DNA of 64,000 bases, taken from Peteryoungia rhizophila. GTDB taxonomy: Bacteria > Pseudomonadota > Alphaproteobacteria > Rhizobiales > Rhizobiaceae. A program made the translations under genes and the position numbers. The stretch is taken from assembly GCF_004912145.1 (NCBI RefSeq), contig NZ_STGT01000001.1, positions 806,001-870,000 of the forward strand, read 5' to 3'. How positions within the stretch are numbered: the first letter of the stretch is position 1; the number at the start of each line of letters is the position of its first letter. Under the pieces are notes generated by a model. The model saw only the letters and a list, made by a program, of their open reading frames with translations, was not told the DNA's origin and made no database searches. Shown here one piece after another: positions 28,204-38,150 of the stretch.

Positions 28204-29412
28204 TCAAACGCGCTCGATTACCGTCGCCGTGCCCATGCCCGCACCAATGCAGAGCGTGACCAGCGCGGTGTTCAGATCGCGGCGTTCCAGCTCATCGAGC
28301 ACCGTGCCAAGGATCATCGCGCCGGTCGCACCGAGCGGATGGCCCATGGCGATCGCGCCGCCGGCGACGTTCATCTTCGAATGGTCGACGTTGAAATGCT
28401 GCATGAAGCGCAGGACGACGGCGGCGAAGGCTTCGTTCAGTTCGAACAGGTCGAAGTCGGAGATCTTCATGCCGGTGCGCTTCAGCAGTTTTTCCGTGAC
28501 GTCGACCGGACCGGTCAGCATGAGCGCCGGATCGGAGCCGATATTGGTGAAGGCGCGAATGCGGGCGCGGGGCTTGAGACCCATGCTCTCACCACCAGCC
28601 TTCGAGCCGACGAGAACGGCGGCAGCGCCATCGACGATGCCGGAGGAATTGCCGGCATGGTGGATGTAGTTGATGCGTTCGATTTCCGGATGGGCCTGGA
28701 TGGCGACGGCTTCGAAACCGCCCATTTCGCCAGGCATCTGGAAGGAAGGGTTGAGGCTTGCCAGCGACTGCATGTCGGTGCCGGGGCGCATATGTTCATC
28801 GCGGTCGAGAATGACGAGGCCGTTGCCATCCTTCACCGGGATGACGGACTTGGCGAAGTTGCCGGCAGCCCAGGAGGCGGCGGAGCGCTTCTGGCTCTCG
28901 ACGGCATAGGCGTCGACGTCGTCACGGGTGAAGCCATACTTTGTGGCGATCAGATCGGCAGACACGCCCTGCGGCATGAAATAGCCGGGGAAGTTGACCG
29001 AGGGGTCCATGTACCAGGCGCCGCCGGACATGCCCATGCCGACGCGGGACATGCTCTCCACACCACCGGCGATGACGATGTCGTCCGAGCCGGCCATGAC
29101 CTTGCCAGCGGCAAAGTTGATGGCATCGAGGCCCGAGGCACAGAAGCGCGAGATCTGGATGCCGGGGGCGGCGAAATCATAGCCGGCCTCGAAGGCGGCG
29201 GCCTTCGGAATGACAGCGCCGGCTTCCATGACGGGATCGACGCAGCCGAAGATGATGTCGTCGACGGTCGAGGTGTCCAGGCCGTTGCGGTCGCGCAGCG
29301 CTTCCAGCGTCTTGGCGGCCAGACGAGGGGTCGGCACTTCGTGCAGCGATCCGTCCTTCTTGCCGCGCCCGCGGGGCGTGCGCACATGGTCGTAAATGAA
29401 GACTTCAGTCAT
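28204..29412 (-). CDS. fadA: Acetyl-CoA C-acyltransferase (thiolase)
   Basis: A 402-aa thiolase. The acyl-carrying Cys91 is in ISRFCASGLDAINFAAG, with GGAIAMGHPLGATGA and the C-terminal CIGAGMGTATVIERV holding the second active Cys region. It cleaves 3-ketoacyl-CoA to acetyl-CoA in beta-oxidation. It is cotranscribed with the downstream small membrane gene and fadJ, and follows fadE after 197 bp that contain a palindromic repeat. Confidence 0.93.
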   Translation of the reverse strand: MTEVFIYDHVRTPRGRGKKDGSLHEVPTPRLAAKTLEALRDRNGLDTSTVDDIIFGCVDPVMEAGAVIPKAAAFEAGYDFAAPGIQISRFCASGLDAINFAAGKVMAGSDDIVIAGGVESMSRVGMGMSGGAWYMDPSVNFPGYFMPQGVSADLIATKYGFTRDDVDAYAVESQKRSAASWAAGNFAKSVIPVKDGNGLVILDRDEHMRPGTDMQSLASLNPSFQMPGEMGGFEAVAIQAHPEIERINYIHHAGNSSGIVDGAAAVLVGSKAGGESMGLKPRARIRAFTNIGSDPALMLTGPVDVTEKLLKRTGMKISDFDLFELNEAFAAVVLRFMQHFNVDHSKMNVAGGAIAMGHPLGATGAMILGTVLDELERRDLNTALVTLCIGAGMGTATVIERV

Positions 29413-29504
29413 GGTTTCTCTCCCTTGGGCGCCAGGAGCGCCGGAATTTCACTGTCCTTTGCCTGCCGCTATCTGGGCAAGACGAGGCCGCATCCTCGGG
29501 TCAA

Positions 29505-29596
29505 CCCTCCCCCTTGTGGGGAGGGTCGGAGCGCAGCGACGGGGAGGGGTTAACCCTCAAAGCCCCCTCCCTAACCCTCCCCACAAGGGGGAGGGA
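29505..29596. repeat. Intergenic palindromic repeat between fadE and the thiolase gene
   Basis: ACCCTCCCCCTTGTGGGGAG (29505 on) recurs in inverted orientation ending at 29596 (CTCCCCACAAGGGGGAGGG). The two arms are about 23 bp with a 46-bp spacer and could form a long stem. The same CCCTCCCC-ACAAGGGG pattern is widespread in rhizobial intergenic regions, from memory. It lies within the 197-bp gap of an operon and could process or stabilise the transcript. Confidence 0.75.
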
Positions 29597-29609
29597 GCAG
29601 GTCGCGCAA

Positions 29610-31403
29610 TCAAAACGCTTCGGCGGCCATTTCCATCAGGCTGTCGGCACCGGTCTCAATACGGGCCTTGCGCAGTGCCGTCTCCGGCATGACCTTTTCC
29701 ATGTAGAAGCGGCCGGTCAACAGCTTGTTCTTGTAGTAGTCGGCGTCACCAGACCCCGCAGCCAGATTGTCGTTCGCGGCCTTGGCCATCTTTGCCCACA
29801 TGTAGCCGAGCACGACGAGGCCGAAGAGATGCATGTAGTCCGTCGAGCCGGCACCGGCATTGTCGGGCTTGGCCATGGCGTTCTGCATGAACCACATGGT
29901 CGCCGCCTGCGCGTCGTTCAAGCCCTTCTTCAGGCTCTTGGTGTAGGCGCTGAGGTTTTCATCGGAGCGGTTTTCCTCGCAGAAATCACCGATTTCCTTG
30001 AACAGCGCCATCACGGCACGGCCGCCATTCAGGCCGAGCTTGCGGCCGACGAGGTCGAGCGCCTGGATGCCATTGGCACCTTCGTAGATCATCGCGATGC
30101 GGGCATCGCGGACATACTGGCTCATGCCCCATTCTTCGATATAGCCGTGGCCGCCATAGACCTGCTGGGCCATGACCGCATGGTCGAAGCCCTTGTCGGT
30201 GAGCACGCCCTTGAGGATCGGCGTCATCAGGCCGAGAATGTCGTCGGCCAGCTGCTTTTCAGCCGCATCGCCGGAACGGTGGGCGATGTCGGACTTCAGC
30301 GCCGTCCACAGCGTGAAGGCGCGGCCGGCTTCGTTGAAAGCCTTGATGGTCAGCAGCGTGCGCCGGATGTCCGGATGCACGATGATCGGATCGGCCTTCT
30401 TTTCCGGCGCCTTGGCGCCCGACAGAGACCGACCCTGGATACGCTCGCGGGCATAGTTTGCGGCGTTCTGGTAAGCGATCTCCGAGATCGACAGACCCTG
30501 CAGGCCAACGCCGAGGCGGGCCTCATTCATCATGACGAACATGGCGGCCAGGCCCTTGTTCTCGGCGCCGATCAGGTAACCGGTCGCCTCGTCATAGTTC
30601 ATCACGCAGGTGGCGTTGCCGTGGATGCCCATCTTGTGCTCGATGGCACCGCAGGTGACGGTGTTGCGGGCGCCGACGGAGCCGTCGTCGCCGACCATGA
30701 ACTTCGGTACGATGAAGAGCGAGATGCCCTTGGTGCCCTCGGGCGCGCCTTCGATACGGGCGAGGACGAGGTGGATGATGTTGTCCGCCATGTCGTGTTC
30801 GCCGGCCGAGATGAAGATCTTCTGACCGGAAATCTTGTAGGAGCCGTCGCCGTTCGGAACCGCCTTGCTCCGCAGCAGGCCGAGATCGGTGCCGCAATGG
30901 GGTTCGGTGAGGTTCATCGTGCCGGTCCAGACACCCTCGACCATCTTCGGCAGGTATTTCTGTTTCTGCTCGTCGGAGCCGTGCTCAAGGATCGCGGCGA
31001 CCGCGCCCTGGGTCAGACCCGGATACATCATCAGCGCCATGTTGGCGGAGGACATGTATTCGCCGACGGCCGAATGCAGGACGTAAGGCAGACCCTGGCC
31101 GCCGTATTCGGCCGGGACTGCGAGACCGAGCCAGCCGCCCTGACAATAGGCGTCATAGGCCTGCTTGAAGCCCTTCGGCGTCTTGACCGAGCCATCATCC
31201 GAACGGGCGCAGCCTTCCTGGTCGCCAGAGAGGTTGAGCGGGAAAAGCTGCTCTTCCGCGAGCTTGGCCGCCTCACCGACGATCGCCTCGACCATGTCGG
31301 GGGTCGCGTCCTCGAAGCCGGGCAGGTTGTTGTACCGCTCCAGGCCAAGCACGTCGTTGAGAATGAAAAGCGTGTCGTTCACAGGGGCCTTGTAGACAGG
31401 CAT
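29610..31403 (-). CDS. fadE: Acyl-CoA dehydrogenase
   Basis: A 597-aa flavin enzyme for the first step of beta-oxidation. It shows the FAD-side motif [24 protein letters not shown], and the C-terminal [20 protein letters not shown] and [17 protein letters not shown] typical of the long ~600-aa dehydrogenases. This is the longer DmdC-like branch and not the ~380-aa type. The ribosome-binding site GGAGGAA lies 7 bp before the start. It heads the fad block, and a MerR/LiuR-like dyad lies 65 bp upstream. Confidence 0.93.
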   Translation of the reverse strand: MPVYKAPVNDTLFILNDVLGLERYNNLPGFEDATPDMVEAIVGEAAKLAEEQLFPLNLSGDQEGCARSDDGSVKTPKGFKQAYDAYCQGGWLGLAVPAEYGGQGLPYVLHSAVGEYMSSANMALMMYPGLTQGAVAAILEHGSDEQKQKYLPKMVEGVWTGTMNLTEPHCGTDLGLLRSKAVPNGDGSYKISGQKIFISAGEHDMADNIIHLVLARIEGAPEGTKGISLFIVPKFMVGDDGSVGARNTVTCGAIEHKMGIHGNATCVMNYDEATGYLIGAENKGLAAMFVMMNEARLGVGLQGLSISEIAYQNAANYARERIQGRSLSGAKAPEKKADPIIVHPDIRRTLLTIKAFNEAGRAFTLWTALKSDIAHRSGDAAEKQLADDILGLMTPILKGVLTDKGFDHAVMAQQVYGGHGYIEEWGMSQYVRDARIAMIYEGANGIQALDLVGRKLGLNGGRAVMALFKEIGDFCEENRSDENLSAYTKSLKKGLNDAQAATMWFMQNAMAKPDNAGAGSTDYMHLFGLVVLGYMWAKMAKAANDNLAAGSGDADYYKNKLLTGRFYMEKVMPETALRKARIETGADSLMEMAAEAF

Positions 31404-31798
31404 CGGTCATCTTCCTCCAAAGACTTCGGTTCCGACGGGATCGGACTGTTCTGGCTTATACAAATAATTGACGTGCGCGTAAACGTCAAAATTTTCGATC
31501 GCGGCATTTTCGCCCGCTCCCTGCACGACACCCTCCCCTTCGCCAAACTTCCAGACGCCGCTTGCGCGGGGCAGGAGAGTGGCTTCGCCAATGGGTGCTT
31601 CTTCATGATTTTCAGCACATGATTAACGGCTTGTTTACCATGTTTCATGAATGGTTGCGTTTGAAAGCTGGTGATCCATCCGTGATTCCGACGTCGCCTG
31701 CGCGCTGCAACGCAAAGCGCCCGACCGAAGCGAAGATGGACCACCCGGACGCATTCGGACGGCATGACCCGCCCGGCATCATCGAAGCGAGCAGAACC
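31404..31798. promoter_or_regulatory. Divergent promoter region fadE / podJ
   Basis: A 395-bp gap without a convincing gene (the stretch can be read as an extension of podJ but has no family similarity there). At 31468-31489 it contains the dyad TTGACGT-N8-ACGTCAA. Its first 16 bp (TTGACGTGCGCGTAAA) resemble the MerR-family LiuR consensus TTTACGTTWACGTAAA in 12-13 positions. LiuR controls fatty- and branched-acid oxidation genes in many proteobacteria, and the site lies 65 bp upstream of fadE. No liuR gene is in this window. Confidence 0.5.
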
Positions 31799-34700
31799 AT
31801 GAACGGATCGCGATCTGAGACGCAAAGGCCCGGCAGCCCATCCTCCCTGGATGCGTTGAGTCGCACCATCGAGGGGCTCGAGGCGCGGATCGAAGGGCTG
31901 ATCGGCCAGCAGGCCGCCCGCAGCCGCGGGGCGGACGAACCGGTGTCGCGCGCCCTTCCCGGCCGCCGTGCCGACGACGCACCGCGCAGCGATCGCGATC
32001 AGCGCCCCGATCCGTTGGCTGAAATCCGCCAGCGCCAGCGTGCACTCGAAGAAAGCCGCGCCCGCAGCAGTGATCGCAGCCTCTACAGCCGAAGCGAAGA
32101 ACAGGCTCCGCGCGCGCCGATGCGCCAGCCTCTGCCCCCGCTTTCCGATCCGCAGCCGACCTATCAACCGCGCCCCGCCGTTGCGGCGGCACCGGCTGGT
32201 CGCGAGATCGCCGAAGCGCTGAGCGGCCTGCGCAACGAACTCAAGCAGGATATCGCCGAAAGCCTGTCGCGCGAGATCTCCGGCTTGCGCAACGAGATGC
32301 GCTCCATCCTCACCCTGGCCGAAGAGAGCCGTCCGCAGGACGACATGCGCCGGGACATCGCCCGGCTCGCCGAAAGCCTCCAGCGGCTCGAAGGCGTCAA
32401 GGCTCCAGGCACAGACGGGCTGCGCCAGGACTTCAACGAGCTGCGTTCGCTGATGGACGGTCTTGCGCGCGAGGATTCCGTGCGCCGCATGGAACGTCGC
32501 TGGGACGACGTGGAAGTGCGACTCGACGGGCTGGACACCGGCGCCATGCGCGACGAAATCATCCGCATCGCCGACCGGTTGGACGATATCAAGGCCCAGC
32601 TCGGTGGTATGGGCGACACGCGCGCCATCCGTGCGCTCGAAGAAAAGCTCATCACGGTCGCGGCAGCACTCGAGCATATCGGCGCCCATATCGACCCGAA
32701 CGAGCGCATGGTCATGGAGCATTTCTCCTCGCTCGACATGCGCCTCGACGAAATTACCCGGGCGATCGCCGCCGGCAGCCGCAACAGCGGCCCGGGCAAC
32801 GACCCGGCTACCTTCCACCGCCTGGAAGAACGGCTCTCCGGCCTTGCCCGTCAGATCGAGGGGATTTCGGAGCAGCGCGCGCCGCAGCACGACGCCTCGC
32901 ACGAGATGGCGGAACGGCTGGAGCTGCTCACCGCACGCATCGAACAGCTGTCGTCGGAACAGGGTGCCGCGCGTCTCGAAGAGCGCCTCGACCAGATGTC
33001 CTACATGCTGGAACGGGCGCAGAAGCCAGTGCCGGCCCCGGAACTCACCGGTTATCTCGCCGATATCTCGCGCAAGATCGACGCGTTGGATGGCGGCGCC
33101 GGCAACGACCGCCTTGCTGACCGCCTGGAATTCCTTGCCCAGCGGATCGAGGACCTGGATGCACCGCAGCCGGTTGCCATGATCGACGACAGCGCACTTC
33201 GCAATCTGGAAGACAGGCTGAATGCCGTGGTCGACCGGCTGGAAGAGACGAGCACGACAGGCCCCGTCAGCGGCGAAAGCGCCAGTCTCAAGGGCCTCGA
33301 AGACCAGATTGCCCATCTCTCCGCTCTGATCAGCCAACCGTCGCCGCAGGATCCCGAGGTCACGGGTCGGATCTCCGCGCTTGAAGACTATGTCGCGACC
33401 AGCGACGAATACATCATTGAGGCCGCCCGCCAGGCGGCCGAGACTGTCATGGCGAACTTCTCGCATCGTTTCCCCGCGGGCAGCCAGGCAGCGTCAGCGG
33501 ATATTTCCGCGCTGACGGCGCTTTCCGAGCACCTGAGGCAGCTCGAAGACCATACGCGCCATTCCGAGGAACGCACCCACCGCACCTTCGAAGCGCTGCA
33601 CGACACGCTGGTGCAGATTGCCGGACGGCTGGATGAACTGCATCATCTGGGCCAGCCCCAGGAGGCGGTGCCGCTCTTTGCCCAGGCGCCGATCGCCCCG
33701 GCGCAAGCCGCACGCCCGGCCGAAAGCTCGACCCCCGTGGCTCCGCAGGCGCCGCGCATGGTCGCAGAGCCGGCAGCGGAGGCCATGCATCCCATCGATC
33801 AGGAGCTGCTCGCCGCAGCCGATGATTTTGCCCAGACCATGACCGCGCTGCCGGTCATCGATGCCGCACGCGAAAAGAAGGCGCCAAAGCCGAGCCTGCT
33901 CGCTGGCCTTGGCAAGAAGCTGATGCCGGGCAAGAAGGCCCCGAAGGCCCCTGCAGAGGCGCGCCAGACCGTCGATACCGCCCCGTCGATCGACCCTGTC
34001 GACGTGCTTCCACCCGACGACGCCAACGAATTGCTGGAGCCAGGCTCGGGCGCACCCGACGTGCGCAAGATCCTGGAACGCGTCCGCGCCAGCCAGCAGG
34101 CCGCGAAAACCGGCACATCCACCGAGGACAATGGCGACAGGACCGATTACATCGCCGCCGCCCGCCGTGCCGCCCAGGCCGCAGCAATGGAAATGGACCG
34201 CGCCCAGAAAACGACGCCATCTGCCAACAAGGCTATGTCCGACGCGAAGGCCAAGTCGAAGTCGGCCGGCCCATCCCTCTTTGCCCGCTACCGCCGTCCC
34301 ATCCTGATGGCGGTCGGCGCCATCCTGCTCGCCGCCATGGCCATGCCTCTGGTCAATACGCTGACCCGGGGTGAAGCGCCGCCGGTGGTCGAGGACATCG
34401 CTCCGGCCGAGACCAGCGAGATCGCTCCCGCCGACCAGCCGGCGGATACCGCACTCCCGGCAACTGCCGCGGTTGACGCAAACCCCGCAGTCGCCACAGC
34501 GAGCAGCGATGCTCCGGCTGAATCGCAAGAAGACCTCGCAGCCACGCTCCCGGCGTCCGTACCGGATGTATCGTCTGCTGCCCCCGTTCAGGCCAGCGGC
34601 GCTGCACCGGTCAGCGCCTTGATGGCGCCGGTGTCGAACACGCCTGCACAGAGCCTCGAAACGCCCGCCTCCGCGCCGGTCACCGATACGATTGCGTCGG

Positions 34701-35629
34701 CGCAACCGCAGACGGCAGAAGCGTCCAACGTCGTGGTCGCCGAAGAGGTCACGGCTCAGGCTCCCGCAGCGGACATCGTCGTTCCCGCAGACATCACGCC
34801 GCCCTCGCTCTCCATCGCCGCCAAGAACGGCGATCCGCTGGCGCTGTTTGAAATCGGCGCGCGCTATACCGAAGGTCGCGGCGTGAAGAATGATTTCGCC
34901 GAAGCGGCCAAGTGGTATCGCCTCGCGGCCGACAAGGGGCTTGCACTTGCGCAGTATCGTCTCGCCAACTTCCTTGAGAAGGGGACAGGCGTCGCGCCCG
35001 ATATCGACGCAGCGAAGCGTTATTACGAGATGGCGGCCAATGCCGGCAATGCCAGCGCCATGCACAACCTCGCCGTCATCTACGCCTCCGGCAAGGATGG
35101 CGCTCAGGATTACGCCAAGGCCGTGGAATGGTTCACCAAGGCCGCCGATCACGGCGTTTCCGACAGCCAGTTCAACCTCGCCATCCTCAGCGCACGCGGC
35201 AACGGAACATCACCGGATCTCGTCACCTCCTACAAGTGGTTTGCGATCGCTGCCAAGGGTGGCGATACGGATGCCGCCCAGAAGCGCGACGAAGTGGCCA
35301 ATGCGCTCAAGCCCGATCAGCTGGAGCGCGCTCGCGCCGAGGTCGATCTCTGGAAGCCCAAGGAACTGAACCCCGACGCCAATTCGGCCAATACGCCGGA
35401 TGAATGGGCGGGCAAGGGCCTCAAGACGGCCAGCGTCGATATGAAAAAGGCGATCCGCAACATCCAGGCGATCCTGAACAAGAATGGTTTCGATGCCGGT
35501 ACGCCGGATGGCCTCATGGGTGCCAAGACGGTCTCGGCGATCAAGGCTTTTCAGACCTCTATCGGCCAGCAGCCGACCGGTCAGGTGACGGACAAGCTGG
35601 TCACGGAGTTGCTCGAGCGCAACAAATGA
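31799..35629 (+). CDS. podJ: Polarity/peptidoglycan protein PodJ
   Basis: A 1276-aa polar organiser. Residues 1-700 are coiled-coil, Glu/Arg/Ala-rich (DALSRTIEGLEARIEGLI at the start). A long Ala/Pro-rich linker follows, and one membrane helix lies near 832-850 (PILMAVGAILLAAMAMPL). The periplasmic part has about four Sel1 repeats (from about 1010, e.g. YTEGRGVKNDFAEAAKWYRL) and a C-terminal peptidoglycan-binding domain (about 1217-1274, AIRNIQAILNKNGFDAG). The organisation matches PodJ of Caulobacter and rhizobia, and the position beside fad genes matches podJ of Agrobacterium and Sinorhizobium. Start MNGSRS is chosen by family; MDHPDA at 31736 is an alternative. No strong ribosome-binding site is visible. 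Confidence 0.9.
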   Translation: MNGSRSETQRPGSPSSLDALSRTIEGLEARIEGLIGQQAARSRGADEPVSRALPGRRADDAPRSDRDQRPDPLAEIRQRQRALEESRARSSDRSLYSRSEEQAPRAPMRQPLPPLSDPQPTYQPRPAVAAAPAGREIAEALSGLRNELKQDIAESLSREISGLRNEMRSILTLAEESRPQDDMRRDIARLAESLQRLEGVKAPGTDGLRQDFNELRSLMDGLAREDSVRRMERRWDDVEVRLDGLDTGAMRDEIIRIADRLDDIKAQLGGMGDTRAIRALEEKLITVAAALEHIGAHIDPNERMVMEHFSSLDMRLDEITRAIAAGSRNSGPGNDPATFHRLEERLSGLARQIEGISEQRAPQHDASHEMAERLELLTARIEQLSSEQGAARLEERLDQMSYMLERAQKPVPAPELTGYLADISRKIDALDGGAGNDRLADRLEFLAQRIEDLDAPQPVAMIDDSALRNLEDRLNAVVDRLEETSTTGPVSGESASLKGLEDQIAHLSALISQPSPQDPEVTGRISALEDYVATSDEYIIEAARQAAETVMANFSHRFPAGSQAASADISALTALSEHLRQLEDHTRHSEERTHRTFEALHDTLVQIAGRLDELHHLGQPQEAVPLFAQAPIAPAQAARPAESSTPVAPQAPRMVAEPAAEAMHPIDQELLAAADDFAQTMTALPVIDAAREKKAPKPSLLAGLGKKLMPGKKAPKAPAEARQTVDTAPSIDPVDVLPPDDANELLEPGSGAPDVRKILERVRASQQAAKTGTSTEDNGDRTDYIAAARRAAQAAAMEMDRAQKTTPSANKAMSDAKAKSKSAGPSLFARYRRPILMAVGAILLAAMAMPLVNTLTRGEAPPVVEDIAPAETSEIAPADQPADTALPATAAVDANPAVATASSDAPAESQEDLAATLPASVPDVSSAAPVQASGAAPVSALMAPVSNTPAQSLETPASAPVTDTIASAQPQTAEASNVVVAEEVTAQAPAADIVVPADITPPSLSIAAKNGDPLALFEIGARYTEGRGVKNDFAEAAKWYRLAADKGLALAQYRLANFLEKGTGVAPDIDAAKRYYEMAANAGNASAMHNLAVIYASGKDGAQDYAKAVEWFTKAADHGVSDSQFNLAILSARGNGTSPDLVTSYKWFAIAAKGGDTDAAQKRDEVANALKPDQLERARAEVDLWKPKELNPDANSANTPDEWAGKGLKTASVDMKKAIRNIQAILNKNGFDAGTPDGLMGAKTVSAIKAFQTSIGQQPTGQVTDKLVTELLERNK

Positions 35630-35834
35630 TGCGACTGCCATAAAAGACCGCGCATGAGGCTCTATGAGGGGGCTCTTTAATTGACTTGGCAGCCTCTGAG
35701 GCGCAAGAAAGAATTCGAATGGTAACAAGTGCGATCAAGGACTTGCGGCCGTCCAGCATGAGAGTCAGCAAGGGCTCATAGGCCCGATAGCGACCGCGCC
35801 AGAGAGCGCGGATTCCTGCATTTGAGGTCCTGAC

Positions 35835-36752
35835 GTGACGATCTATCTGCCGATCGCCGAGTTGTCGGTCAACGTGTTCATCATCCTCGGCATGGGCGCG
35901 GCTGTCGGCTTTCTCTCGGGCATGTTCGGTGTCGGCGGCGGCTTTCTCATCACCCCGCTCCTGATCTTTTACAACATTCCGCCCGTGGTGGCCGTCGCGA
36001 CCGGCGCAAACCAGGTGGTCGCCTCCTCGGTCTCAGGCGCCATTTCGCATTTCCGGCGCGGAACGCTGGACATGAAGCTCGGCACGGTCCTGCTCATAGG
36101 CGGCCTCGTGGGAGCGACGATCGGCGTCTTCATTTTCTCCTGGCTGAGGCGCCTCGGCCAGCTCGACCTGATCATCTCATTGCTCTACGTGGTCTTCCTC
36201 GGCACGGTCGGCGGACTGATGCTGGCGGAAAGCCTGCGGGCGCTCCGTCGTGCGGCGCGCAACGAACCGGCTCCCCTGAAGCGACCCGGCCAGCACAACT
36301 GGGTGCACCGCCTGCCCTTCAAAATGCGCTTCAAGAAGTCGAAGATCTATCTCAGCGTGATCCCGATCCTGGCGCTCGGCTTCGGTATCGGCATCCTGAC
36401 CTCCGTCATGGGTGTCGGCGGCGGCTTCATCATGGTGCCTGCCATGATCTATCTGCTGCGGATCCCGACCAATGTCGTTGTCGGGACCTCGCTGTTTCAG
36501 ATCATCTTCACCACCGCCTACACCACGATCGTACAGGCCGCGACGAACTATTCAGTCGATATCGTGCTCGCCTTCGTGCTGATGGTGGCCGGCGTCATCG
36601 GTGCACAATATGGGGTCCGGGTTGGACAGAAGCTGCGTGGCGAACAGTTGCGCGCGCTGCTGGGTCTGCTCGTGCTGGCCGTCGGCGTGCGTCTCGCGAT
36701 CGAACTGGTCGTGACACCCGACGATTTCTACTCGCTGGCAATCGGAGGCTGA
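35835..36752 (+). CDS. TauE/SafE (TSUP) family membrane transporter
   Basis: A 305-aa membrane protein with 7-8 predicted helices. It shows the repeated TSUP motif: SGMFGVGGGFLITPLLIF near the start and SVMGVGGGFIMVPAMIYLL in the second half. The family exports sulfite, sulfonates or similar anions; the substrate is unknown here. It starts at GTG with GAGG 7 bp upstream. Its stop is 1 bp from the next gene (TIGR02186), so the two are an operon. The 205-bp gap after podJ holds no gene I can see and probably has the promoter. Confidence 0.88.
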   Translation: MTIYLPIAELSVNVFIILGMGAAVGFLSGMFGVGGGFLITPLLIFYNIPPVVAVATGANQVVASSVSGAISHFRRGTLDMKLGTVLLIGGLVGATIGVFIFSWLRRLGQLDLIISLLYVVFLGTVGGLMLAESLRALRRAARNEPAPLKRPGQHNWVHRLPFKMRFKKSKIYLSVIPILALGFGIGILTSVMGVGGGFIMVPAMIYLLRIPTNVVVGTSLFQIIFTTAYTTIVQAATNYSVDIVLAFVLMVAGVIGAQYGVRVGQKLRGEQLRALLGLLVLAVGVRLAIELVVTPDDFYSLAIGG

Positions 36753-36753
36753 C

Positions 36754-37557
36754 ATGAGAACGCGCCTCCTCGCCCTCATGCTTTCCGCCTTCATCGGCCT
36801 ATCGGTGCCGGCCACAGCACAGGATCCGCTGACCTCGCAGCTTGCCGAAACCGAAGGCCTCGACATCGGCACGTCCACCAGCGAAATCGCCATCACCTCC
36901 GACTTCTCCGGTGCTGATCTCACCATCTTCGGTGCGCTCACCAATACCGACCAGCTGCTGCTCGCCATCGGCCAGTACGACGTGGTCGTGACGCTGGAAG
37001 GCCCGCGCGACTGGACGACCGTGCGCCGCAAGGAACGCCTCTTCGGCATCTGGGTCAATCGCACGTCGCTGACCTTCGAACAGATGCCGATCTCCTATTC
37101 GCTCGCCAGTACGCGGCCGGTCGAGGAGATCGCTGCGGACGACCTTCTGACCTCGCTCGGCATCGGCATCGATCACCTGGCGCTGACCCCCACCGGCTTC
37201 ATCAGTAATGCCGCCAATCTCGGCGAATTTCGCGATGCGTTCCGACGGCTGAAGCAAACAGGCGGTCTCTACCAGCGCGACACGGGCGGCGTGCGTTTCG
37301 TCTCATCGAGCCTTTTCAAGGCGACGCTTCGCCTGCCGGCCAATATCCCGAACGGCGTTCACATGGTGCATGCCTATCTGTTCAAGTCCGGGCAGTTCAT
37401 CACGGAAAGAGAACTGCCGCTGCGCGTGATCAAGACTGGTCTCGAGGAAGCGATCACCGAGGCTGCCCACGAGCAGCCGCTGGCCTATGGCGTCTTTGCC
37501 GTCGTGCTGGCGTTGATCACCGGCTGGGCCGCGAGCCTGATCTTTCGCAAGGATTGA
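36754..37557 (+). CDS. TIGR02186 family exported/membrane protein
   Basis: A 267-aa protein with a signal peptide (MRTRLLALMLSAFIGLSVPATA) and one C-terminal membrane helix (about 243-262, PLAYGVFAVVLALITGWAAS), so a bitopic periplasmic protein. The body resembles the alphaproteobacterial TIGR02186 family (FGIWVNRTSLTFEQMPISYS). The family usually accompanies TSUP permeases, exactly as here, suggesting a transport partner. No catalytic residues are recognised. Confidence 0.75.
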   Translation: MRTRLLALMLSAFIGLSVPATAQDPLTSQLAETEGLDIGTSTSEIAITSDFSGADLTIFGALTNTDQLLLAIGQYDVVVTLEGPRDWTTVRRKERLFGIWVNRTSLTFEQMPISYSLASTRPVEEIAADDLLTSLGIGIDHLALTPTGFISNAANLGEFRDAFRRLKQTGGLYQRDTGGVRFVSSSLFKATLRLPANIPNGVHMVHAYLFKSGQFITERELPLRVIKTGLEEAITEAAHEQPLAYGVFAVVLALITGWAASLIFRKD

Positions 37558-37560
37558 TTG

Positions 37561-38061
37561 TCAACCGGTGGCCATGCGCGCCTTGACCTCGAGATAGGCA
37601 TCCGTCAACTCGCGCAAGACGTCACGGGCACCGGCCTTGCGCACGGCTCCCAGATGGATCACCCTGAGTTCCTCCATGAAGGCATCCCAAAGACCGGGAC
37701 CACCACGATCGAGAATTTCCGCACGAATTGACAAATCCTCGCTGACCGGACGATGTCTCCTGCCCCAGGCGCCTATCGCAGCGAGCAGCGGGACGAGCTG
37801 GATTGCGGGCTCCGTCAGGCTGTAGATACCTTTCTGCCTGTGCGTCGGGTCGTCCGCCCGGGATAACAGCCCATGGGCGACGAGGCGCTTCAGCCTATCA
37901 GCCAGAATGTTCGAGGCGATACCTTCTTCGGAATTCTGCAGAAGCTCCCGGAAATGGCGTCGATTGCCGAACATCACATCACGGATGACGATCAGGCTCC
38001 AGCGATCGCCGAGCACTTCCAGCGTCAAATTGATGGGGCAGCCCGAGCGTTGCGATGTCAT
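37561..38061 (-). CDS. HxlR-family transcriptional regulator
   Basis: A 166-aa winged-helix regulator. It starts with CPINLTLEVLGDRWSLIVIRD and continues FRELLQNSEEGIASNILADRLKRLVAHGLL, the typical HxlR DNA-binding region; the C-terminal half is variable. HxlR proteins often respond to thiols, quinones or aldehydes. It is divergent from the RibD/DHFR-like reductase 89 bp away, whose promoter carries an inverted repeat that could be its operator. Confidence 0.88.
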   Translation of the reverse strand: MTSQRSGCPINLTLEVLGDRWSLIVIRDVMFGNRRHFRELLQNSEEGIASNILADRLKRLVAHGLLSRADDPTHRQKGIYSLTEPAIQLVPLLAAIGAWGRRHRPVSEDLSIRAEILDRGGPGLWDAFMEELRVIHLGAVRKAGARDVLRELTDAYLEVKARMATG

Positions 38062-38070
38062 TCCATGCTT

Positions 38071-38141
38071 CCCAAAACCGATTGCGTCTTGCCATCAGAT
38101 GCGATAGCGATCAACCAGTTTCAATATGCAATCGGTTTGGG
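38071..38141. promoter_or_regulatory. Inverted repeat in the HxlR/reductase promoter
   Basis: CCCAAAACCGATTGC (38071-38085) and GCAATCGGTTTGGG (38128-38141) are nearly perfect inverted copies, 42 bp apart, in the 89-bp intergenic region. They flank the likely promoters of both divergent genes. Candidate binding half-sites for the HxlR regulator or its partner. Confidence 0.55.
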
Positions 38142-38150
38142 AGGATTGAG

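Noticed and set aside
28192..29553. Long plus-strand open frame opposite the thiolase (453 codons)
   Set aside because: Antisense shadow; the thiolase motifs lie on the minus strand.
29514..31622. 702-codon plus-strand open frame opposite fadE
   Set aside because: Antisense shadow with His/Asp/Arg-biased composition; fadE is on the minus strand.
31379..35152. Long minus-strand open frames opposite podJ (695 and 552 codons)
   Set aside because: Antisense shadows; podJ domains lie on the plus strand.
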